A program made the position numbers and the translations under genes. This document shows, one piece after another, positions 57,565-64,000 of a DNA stretch of 64,000 nt. Numbering within the stretch: position 1 is the stretch's first letter; each line of letters begins with the position of its first letter. Below the pieces are notes generated by a model. That model made no database searches and was not told the origin of the DNA. It was given only the letters and a program-made list of their open reading frames with translations. The stretch is from Halioglobus japonicus (GTDB lineage Bacteria > Pseudomonadota > Gammaproteobacteria > Pseudomonadales > Halieaceae): positions 1-64,000 of the forward strand of contig CACSIL010000007.1 in the NCBI GenBank assembly GCA_902705825.1. The letters run 5' to 3'.

Positions 57565-58181
57565 AACCGTTGGAGCTACAGTTTGGCGCACAGGATGTCC
57601 GCGTGCTGGAAGAGCAAACGGTTTGGTCCGGTCACTATTCCATGCGCAAGCTAACCCTGCAGCACCGGCAGTTTGCGGGCGGCTGGAGTGAGCCTGTCGT
57701 GCGGGAGATCTTTGAGCGAGGTGATGCTGTGGCGGTGCTGCCCTATGATCCGAGCACAGACAGCCTCGTAATGATTGAGCAGTTTCGTCCCGGCGCGATA
57801 CGGGGAAATGACAGCCCGTGGATGCTGGAACTGATAGCGGGTGTGGTGGAGGAGGGTGAGGCCGATGAAGACGTGGTCCACCGCGAGGCGATGGAGGAAG
57901 CCGGGTGTGAATTCTCTGAACTACTCCCGATTGCAACAGTATTTCCGAGTGCCGGTGCCTGCACTGAACAGGTCCGACTGTTCTGCGGCCGCGTAAACAA
58001 CGCGGCGATAGGAGAGCTACGTGGCTTGCAGGAAGAGGGTGAGGATATTCTGGTGCATTCGATTCCGCGCACCACGGCTCTGCAGATGCTTGCTGATGAC
58101 CGCATTCCCAACGGCCATACGTTGATTGCTTTGCAGTGGCTGCACATTCACGGCACCGCCCTGCGCAAACGCTGGTGCTGA
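57561..58181 (+). CDS. nudF: Nudix hydrolase, ADP-ribose pyrophosphatase type
   Basis: The 206-residue protein has a full Nudix box, G90 to about 112 (GVVEEGEADEDVVHREAMEEAG, with REAMEE as the metal-binding core), preceded by VLPYDPSTDSLVMIEQFRPGA, typical of ADP-ribose diphosphatases. It would split ADP-ribose to AMP and ribose phosphate. The TTG start overlaps the pyrB stop by four bases (TTGA), so it is translated with pyrB. Substrate is inferred from the subfamily. Confidence 0.88.
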   Translation: MKPLELQFGAQDVRVLEEQTVWSGHYSMRKLTLQHRQFAGGWSEPVVREIFERGDAVAVLPYDPSTDSLVMIEQFRPGAIRGNDSPWMLELIAGVVEEGEADEDVVHREAMEEAGCEFSELLPIATVFPSAGACTEQVRLFCGRVNNAAIGELRGLQEEGEDILVHSIPRTTALQMLADDRIPNGHTLIALQWLHIHGTALRKRWC

Positions 58182-58204
58182 GGCTGGCCTGCGCTTGATC
58201 GCAC

Positions 58205-59800
58205 ATGACTGATAGCAGCGAGAGCACCCCTACCAAAAAGTCCCCTGGCCTACTGCGGTCCAGTGCGCTCGTCGGCAGCATGACGATGACCTCCCGGGTG
58301 TTGGGGTTGGCTCGCGATGTGGCCGTGGCCGCGTTTGTGGGTGCCAGCGCCAACGCAGATGCGTTTTTCGTCGCCTTCAAGATCCCCAATTTCCTGCGTC
58401 GCCTGTTTGCCGAAGGCGCCTTTTCCCAGGCCTTCATTCCGGTGTTGGCGGACTACAAAGAACAGGGGAGCCAGGCTGCAGTAAAGGGGTTGATTGACCG
58501 GGTAGCTGGCGTACTGGGTGGGACATTATTGTTAGTCACTGCTTTCTCGATGCTGGCAGCGCCCATTATCACCATGATATTTGCGCCGGGATTCGTTAGC
58601 CAGCCGGAAAAATTTGCCCTCACCGCCGAGATGATTCGCATCACATTCCCGTATTTGATGCTTATTTCCATGACGGGATTTTGTGGCGCGATACTCAACA
58701 GTTACGGGCGCTTTGCCGTGCCGGCCTTTACACCGGTGTTTCTCAATATTTCGCTGATATTTGCTGCTTTAGTCGCGGCGCCATGGTTTGAGGAGCCGGT
58801 GTTTGCGTTGGCCTGGGGTGTACTCTTTGCCGGTGTGATCCAGTTGTTGTTTCAGTTTCCGTCGCTATATCGGCTGCAATTGGTGCCGCGTCCCCGTTGG
58901 GACACCGGTGATGAGGGGGTTCGCAGAATCCTCAAGCTGATGGTTCCAGCGCTGTTTGGCGTTTCCGTAAGTCAGATAAACCTCCTGCTGGATACCGTGT
59001 TGGCCTCATTCTTACCCACCGGCAGTGTGTCCTGGTTGTATTACTCAGATCGATTGGCGGAGCTTCCACTGGGTATTTTCGGCATCGCTATTGCCACGGT
59101 CATACTGCCCAACTTGTCCGCCCATCGCGCGGCGGCGCGTGAATCACAGTTTAGCAGCACGCTGGATTGGGCATTGCGCTGGGTCTTGCTGATCGGCGTG
59201 CCCTCTGCACTGGCGTTGATGCTGCTGGCGCAACCTATTCTGATAACGCTTTTTCAATACGGTGAACTTACATCCGGCGATGTCGCTATGTCGGCACTGA
59301 GTTTGCAGGCCTACAGCGTCGGTTTGATTGCGTTTATGCTGGTGAAGATACTCGCGCCGGGGTTCTATGCGCGCAAGGATACCGCCACACCGGTGAAAAT
59401 CGGCGTTGCGGCCATGGTTGCCAATATGATTTTGAACCTTCTGTTGGCATTTCCGCTGATGTACCTTTGGAATATTGGCCATGTGGGGCTGGCACTTGCG
59501 ACCAGTCTGGCGGCTATGCTGAACGCTGGGCTGCTAATGCGGGGGCTGCTGCGCCGCGGTTTCTTCCACTTTCAACCGGGATGGGCCGCGTATATGAGTC
59601 GCTTGCTGCTGGCCTGCACCTGTATGGTTGGTGTTGTCTTGTGGCTGGTGCCAGAGACAGACATCTGGCTGGATTGGCACTGGCAGCGCCGTATTGGCGA
59701 GTTGCTACTGATCTGTTGTGCCGGGGTCGCTGTTTACTTTGCTGCGCATGGGCTGCTGGGTACCCGGATGTCCCATCTGCGCGCACCGCCGGCGGTTTAA
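58205..59800 (+). CDS. murJ: Lipid II flippase MurJ
   Basis: MurJ flips the peptidoglycan precursor lipid II across the inner membrane. The 531-residue protein has about fourteen helices, the signature RVLGLARDVAVAAFVGAS and DAFFVAFKIPNFLRRLFAEGAFSQAFIPV, and the SWLYYSDRLAELPLGIFGIAIATVILP block. It stands at the head of the conserved murJ-ribF-ileS-lspA order. Confidence 0.96.
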   Translation: MTDSSESTPTKKSPGLLRSSALVGSMTMTSRVLGLARDVAVAAFVGASANADAFFVAFKIPNFLRRLFAEGAFSQAFIPVLADYKEQGSQAAVKGLIDRVAGVLGGTLLLVTAFSMLAAPIITMIFAPGFVSQPEKFALTAEMIRITFPYLMLISMTGFCGAILNSYGRFAVPAFTPVFLNISLIFAALVAAPWFEEPVFALAWGVLFAGVIQLLFQFPSLYRLQLVPRPRWDTGDEGVRRILKLMVPALFGVSVSQINLLLDTVLASFLPTGSVSWLYYSDRLAELPLGIFGIAIATVILPNLSAHRAAARESQFSSTLDWALRWVLLIGVPSALALMLLAQPILITLFQYGELTSGDVAMSALSLQAYSVGLIAFMLVKILAPGFYARKDTATPVKIGVAAMVANMILNLLLAFPLMYLWNIGHVGLALATSLAAMLNAGLLMRGLLRRGFFHFQPGWAAYMSRLLLACTCMVGVVLWLVPETDIWLDWHWQRRIGELLLICCAGVAVYFAAHGLLGTRMSHLRAPPAV

Positions 59801-59910
59801 ACAGCAGATACCGTCGGTATATTGCTGCATATGAAGGTGCGCAAACCGTAGGCTATGTAGCGCAATTTCGTTATACTCCAGCGTTTGGTCTGATCGGTCT
59901 ATCATACCTC

Positions 59911-60843
59911 ATGGAATTGATTCGAGGCCTGCATAATCTGCGGCCCAGACATCACGGTTGTGTTGCCACAATCGGTGCTTTTGATGGTGTGCACCTCGGC
60001 CACCAGGCGGTTATCCGTCGCCTGCTCGAAAAGTCGGCTGAGTTTGATCTGCCCTCGCTCATCATTGTATTCGAGCCTCTGCCACGAGAGTTTTTTGCGC
60101 CACTGAAGGCTCCGGCCAGGATAATGAGTTTTTGGGAGAAATGCCGCGCCCTGGAAGCACTGGGGGTAGATCGTTTACTGCGAATTCGTTTTAACGAGCA
60201 GTTTCGCGGTATGTCGGCACAACGTTTTGTAGACGATATCTTCGTCGCAGGACTGGGTGTGCGTTATGTGATGCTGGGCGATGATTTTCGCTTCGGTGCC
60301 GATCGGCAAGGGGACATAGAGCTAGTGCGGGAGCGCGGTGAACGTTTTGGCTTTGAGGCCGGTTCTACTCCCACATTTGCGATAGACGGTGAACGCGTCA
60401 GCAGCACGCGTATCCGCGAGGCGCTGGAGAATGCCGATTTTGACACGGCCCAGGCCCTGCTCGGCCGACCGTACAGTATATCCGGGCGGGTGATTTATGG
60501 CCGGCAGTTGGGTACGACAATTGGAACACCCACGGCAAACCTGGAGTTGCGTCGGCTGCGAGCGCCGTTGACCGGGGTTTACGCCGTAGAAGTCAGCGGT
60601 GGCGGTTTGACCAAAGCACGCGGCGTGGCGAATGTGGGAGTGCGACCGACGGTAAATGATAGTATCAAGGCCAATCTGGAGGTGCATTTGCTCGATCGTG
60701 ATGTCGATCTCTACGGCCGGTATATCGAAGTGACGTTCCGCAGTAAATTGCGGGAGGAGATCAAATTTGGTTCTGTGCAGGAACTGCAGGAAAACATTGC
60801 GAGGGATATAACGAAGACTCGGGCCTGGTTTGACCAGACCTGA
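59911..60843 (+). CDS. ribF: Bifunctional riboflavin kinase/FAD synthetase
   Basis: RibF converts riboflavin to FMN and FAD. The 310-residue product has the FAD synthetase part with [14 protein letters not shown] and the ISSTRIRE-type block ([10 protein letters not shown]), and the kinase part with [19 protein letters not shown] and [10 protein letters not shown], both complete. The start was set at ATG 59911 of [10 protein letters not shown]; the frame upstream runs into murJ and is not coding. ileS follows after 17 bases. Confidence 0.96.
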   Translation: MELIRGLHNLRPRHHGCVATIGAFDGVHLGHQAVIRRLLEKSAEFDLPSLIIVFEPLPREFFAPLKAPARIMSFWEKCRALEALGVDRLLRIRFNEQFRGMSAQRFVDDIFVAGLGVRYVMLGDDFRFGADRQGDIELVRERGERFGFEAGSTPTFAIDGERVSSTRIREALENADFDTAQALLGRPYSISGRVIYGRQLGTTIGTPTANLELRRLRAPLTGVYAVEVSGGGLTKARGVANVGVRPTVNDSIKANLEVHLLDRDVDLYGRYIEVTFRSKLREEIKFGSVQELQENIARDITKTRAWFDQT

Positions 60844-60860
60844 AGCTCGATTTAAAAACT

Positions 60861-63662
60861 ATGAGTAACTACAAAGACACATTGAACCTGCCCGTGACGG
60901 CCTTTCCGATGAAGGCCAGTCTGGCGCAGCGAGAGCCGCAGCGCCTCAAGCAGTGGCAGGATATGGGGTTGTATGAGCAGATCCGCAAAGCGTGTGCCGG
61001 ACGCCCCAAGTTTATTCTGCATGATGGCCCTCCCTATGCGAATGGCGATTTGCACGTGGGGCATGCAGTCAACAAGATTCTGAAGGATGTGATTGTAAAA
61101 TCCAGAACCCTCGATGGTTACGATGCGCCCTATGTACCGGGTTGGGACTGCCACGGCCTGCCTATTGAACTCAATGTTGAAAAGAAAGTAGGGAAACCCG
61201 GTGGCAAGGTCACATCGACGGAGTTCCGGCAAAAGTGTCGCGAATACGCTGCGCGCCAGATTGACGGTCAGCGCACAGATTTTATGCGCATGGGAGTCAT
61301 CGGTGATTGGTCCAGACCCTATCTCACGATGGATTTCAAATTTGAGGCCAATATTGTCCGTGCGCTGTCGCGAATCGTGGAAAACGGTCACCTGCACAAA
61401 GGCTTTAAGCCGGTGCATTGGTGTACAGATTGCGGTTCAGCACTGGCGGAAGCCGAAGTAGAGTACCAGGACAAGCTATCCCCCGCGATTGATGTTGCCT
61501 TCACCGCGATCGATCCCGCGGCTTTTAACAGCGCCTGTGGCTCGAACTACGATGGTGAGATTGCAGTACCCATCTGGACGACAACCCCTTGGACGCTGCC
61601 AGCCAATATGGCGGTGAGTTTGAACCCGCAACTGGATTATGTCCTGATTGAAGGTCAGGGCCGGGCGCTCGTGGTCGCCGAGGAACTGGCCGAGAGCTGC
61701 GTGGCGCGTTTTGGACTGGATTCGCTCACTGTACTGGGACGATGCAAGGGTGAGGCGCTTGAGCACCTGATGCTGCAGCACTGCTTTCTGGATCGACAAG
61801 TGCCGGTCATCCTCGGTGACCATGTCACTACCGAAGCCGGTACTGGTGCGGTACACACGGCCCCTGCCCACGGGCAGGATGATTTCGTGGTGGGCCAGAA
61901 ATATCAGTTGGAAGTCTACAACCCGGTGGGCGCAAATGGTGTTTATCTGCCGGAGACTGAGTTTTTTGCCGGTCAACACGTGCTGAAAGCCAATGCCAAC
62001 GTCATTGCGCTGCTGCAGGAGCGTGGGGTTCTCTTACACAGTGAGGAATACGATCACTCCTACCCACACTGCTGGCGGCACAAAACACCGATCATTTTTC
62101 GTGCCACTCCGCAGTGGTTCGTGAGTATGCACCAGAACGGATTGCTGGAAAACGCACTGGCGGCTGTGGAAGGCGTGCAGTGGTTGCCGGAGTGGGGCCG
62201 CGCACGTATCGACAGTATGCTGGGTCAGCGCCCTGATTGGTGTATCTCGCGTCAGCGTACCTGGGGTGTGCCCATCGCATTGTTTATTCACCGCGAGACA
62301 GGCGAACTGCATCCCCGCACTACGCAACTGATGGAACAGGTTGCACTGCGCATGGAGCAAAGCGGCGTCGACGCCTGGTTCGATCTCGACACGGCGGAAT
62401 TGCTCGGTGATGAGTCTGGTGACTATGACAAGGTAACCGACACGCTCGATGTGTGGTTTGATTCCGGAGTAACCCATGCCTGTGTATTGCAGGAGCGCGA
62501 AGAGCTGCAGTTTCCGGCAGATTTGTACCTCGAAGGTTCGGATCAGCATCGCGGTTGGTTTCAGTCCTCGCTGTTGACCAGCATCGCCATCAATGGTGTA
62601 GCACCCTATAAAACGGTGTTGACCCACGGTTTTACCGTGGATGGCGATGGTCGCAAGATGTCTAAATCACTGGGTAATATTATCCCGGCAAAAAAAGTGA
62701 TGGGCGATCTGGGGGCCGATATTTTGCGGCTTTGGGTTGCGGCCACGGATTACCGCGGTGAGCTGACGGTCAGTGATGAAATATTCAAGCGTACAGCGGA
62801 TTCCTACCGCAGGATTCGCAATACCGCGCGCTTCCTGTTATCCAACCTCAATGGCTTTGATCCGGCTGATGCACTGAGTTTTTCCGATATGCTGCCGCTG
62901 GATCGCTGGGCCGTAGACAGGGCAGCGCAGTTGCAGGTGGAAGTGATTGAAGCCTATCGCGGGTTTAATTTTCACCAGATCTATCAAAAGCTGCATAATT
63001 TCTGCGCCATTGATCTGGGCGGATTCTATCTCGACGTAATCAAGGACAGGCAGTACACCACGCAGGCAGATAGCGCGGCCAGACGATCAGCGCAAACCGC
63101 GATGTACCATATCGGCGAAGCTCTGGTGCGTTGGGTTGCCCCTATCTTGAGTTATACCGCTGAGGAAATATGGGAAAATCTGCCGGGTGAGCGCAGCGCG
63201 TCTGTGATGCTGGAACAGTGGTATGACGGTTTGCAGAGCCTGCCGTCCGACGACGCCATGGGTCGTAGCTTTTGGCAGCGCGTGATGGACGTCCGTGCTG
63301 CAGTTAATAAGGCGATGGAAGCACAGCGCGCAGCAGGTGTTCTGCGTGGTTCACTGGATGCGACAGTTGTCTTGTACTGCGCACCTGCACTACACGAAAC
63401 GCTACTGGCGCTGGAGGATGAGTTACGCTTTGTATTGATTACGTCTGCAGCATCGGTGATGCCACTGGATGCAGCAGGTGACGATGCGATCAGTACCGAT
63501 CTTCCCGAACTGCAGCTGCAGATTTCAGTCGCTGGTGACGAGAAATGTGACCGGTGCTGGCATCGCAGCCCTACCGTTGGCAGCAGCACAGCACATCCAA
63601 CACTGTGCGATCGCTGCATAGAAAATGTCGATGGTGACGGGGAGAGACGTCGTTTTGCGTAA
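60861..63662 (+). CDS. ileS: Isoleucyl-tRNA synthetase
   Basis: The 933-residue enzyme has the class I HIGH motif as HVGH ([17 protein letters not shown]), the editing domain with [17 protein letters not shown] as [11 protein letters not shown] near 600, and a C-terminal zinc site with CDRCWH and CDRC. Length fits the short bacterial type. lspA overlaps its end. Confidence 0.98.
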   Translation: MSNYKDTLNLPVTAFPMKASLAQREPQRLKQWQDMGLYEQIRKACAGRPKFILHDGPPYANGDLHVGHAVNKILKDVIVKSRTLDGYDAPYVPGWDCHGLPIELNVEKKVGKPGGKVTSTEFRQKCREYAARQIDGQRTDFMRMGVIGDWSRPYLTMDFKFEANIVRALSRIVENGHLHKGFKPVHWCTDCGSALAEAEVEYQDKLSPAIDVAFTAIDPAAFNSACGSNYDGEIAVPIWTTTPWTLPANMAVSLNPQLDYVLIEGQGRALVVAEELAESCVARFGLDSLTVLGRCKGEALEHLMLQHCFLDRQVPVILGDHVTTEAGTGAVHTAPAHGQDDFVVGQKYQLEVYNPVGANGVYLPETEFFAGQHVLKANANVIALLQERGVLLHSEEYDHSYPHCWRHKTPIIFRATPQWFVSMHQNGLLENALAAVEGVQWLPEWGRARIDSMLGQRPDWCISRQRTWGVPIALFIHRETGELHPRTTQLMEQVALRMEQSGVDAWFDLDTAELLGDESGDYDKVTDTLDVWFDSGVTHACVLQEREELQFPADLYLEGSDQHRGWFQSSLLTSIAINGVAPYKTVLTHGFTVDGDGRKMSKSLGNIIPAKKVMGDLGADILRLWVAATDYRGELTVSDEIFKRTADSYRRIRNTARFLLSNLNGFDPADALSFSDMLPLDRWAVDRAAQLQVEVIEAYRGFNFHQIYQKLHNFCAIDLGGFYLDVIKDRQYTTQADSAARRSAQTAMYHIGEALVRWVAPILSYTAEEIWENLPGERSASVMLEQWYDGLQSLPSDDAMGRSFWQRVMDVRAAVNKAMEAQRAAGVLRGSLDATVVLYCAPALHETLLALEDELRFVLITSAASVMPLDAAGDDAISTDLPELQLQISVAGDEKCDRCWHRSPTVGSSTAHPTLCDRCIENVDGDGERRRFA

Positions 63663-64000
63663 TGGAATGCAAGCACTCCCGTGGTTTATCCTGGCGGCAG
63701 TAGTTGTCCTACTGGATCAGTACACTAAAGCATTGGCCACCAGCAGCCTCGAATACGCACAACCCGTGCGCGTTTTCTGGTGGTTTAATCTCACGCTACA
63801 TCACAATGAAGGCGCGGCGTTCAGTTTTCTAAGTGATGCCGGGGGCTGGCAGCGCTACTTTTTTACCGCTCTGGCATCCGCTATCAGTGTCGCGCTGGCG
63901 GTCTGGTTGACAGTGATGCCCAAAGGGCAGCGGCTGCTGGCTTTGAGCCTGGGGCTGATTCTGGGGGGTGCGCTGGGCAACTTGTGGGATCGTGTGGCGC
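63655..64000 (+). CDS. lspA: Lipoprotein signal peptidase, N-terminal part (runs off right edge)
   Basis: LspA cleaves the signal peptide of lipoproteins after lipidation. The visible 115 codons include LDQYTKALA, the first catalytic aspartate block [12 protein letters not shown] and [11 protein letters not shown], which carries the second; the enzyme is cut by the window end. The most plausible start is TTG at 63655, about nine bases after GGGGAGA and eight bases inside the ileS stop; an ATG at 63631 or 63667 is possible. The downstream part is not in the window. Confidence 0.9.
   Translation, partial: MRNGMQALPWFILAAVVVLLDQYTKALATSSLEYAQPVRVFWWFNLTLHHNEGAAFSFLSDAGGWQRYFFTALASAISVALAVWLTVMPKGQRLLALSLGLILGGALGNLWDRVA

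Noticed and set aside
59467-59910. Upstream extension of the ribF frame by 148 codons
   Set aside because: It runs through the 3' end of murJ in another frame and its residues do not resemble RibF; ATG 59911 fits the family.

Overview
The window looks like chromosomal DNA of a marine-type gammaproteobacterium, probably near the Halieaceae/Cellvibrionales. The grounds are gene order (smpB, ratA, rnfH, bamE, fur, recN, grpE, dnaK, dnaJ, dapB; murJ, ribF, ileS, lspA), a two-ended gammaproteobacterial tmRNA, class I fumarase, AceK, and lipid-oriented accessory enzymes. The taxonomic guess is inference; no rRNA is present.

Layout. Positions 1-1022 hold the right end of an IS256-family element abutting a truncated Mrr-like nuclease gene. 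Positions 1.1-10.6 kb are accessory: an acyl-CoA ligase, an EamA transporter, a glutaminyl cyclase lipoprotein, a GNAT enzyme, a nucleoside hydrolase lipoprotein, a RoxA-like di-haem cytochrome and a PhyH dioxygenase. The promoter/5' region of the PhyH gene has a decayed second copy at 1144-1292, so two direct repeats bracket about 8 kb. Positions 10.6-29 kb are core: ssrA (tmRNA), an AsmA-like giant protein, smpB, a sodium symporter, ratA-rnfH, bamE/fur, recN, hrcA, grpE, dnaK, dnaJ-dapB and a CnoX-like thioredoxin. Positions 28-38.5 kb are mostly metabolism: a flavin oxidoreductase, aceK, two histidine phosphatases, TesB thioesterase, a tandem TetR regulator, a MATE pump, Tag glycosylase, an enoyl-CoA hydratase and a degenerate ApbE.

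Positions 38.5-48.6 kb form the most unusual block: two very large beta-propeller sensor kinases (one a full hybrid phosphorelay, neither with a DNA-binding output) divergent from two tandem paralogous family 2 glycosyltransferases, in visibly more AT-rich DNA. Positions 48.6-64 kb return to core: an alkyltransferase-like protein, FxsA, groES-groEL, a PuuD-like membrane protein, a coiled-coil membrane protein, fumarase, exonuclease I, pyrB, a Nudix hydrolase, murJ, ribF, ileS and the start of lspA.

The chaperone genes show layered heat-shock control. Sigma32-type promoters precede grpE, dnaK and groES, while a perfect CIRCE operator for HrcA overlaps only the housekeeping promoter of groES. 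Trans-translation is represented by both ssrA and smpB, and protein quality control also by CnoX.
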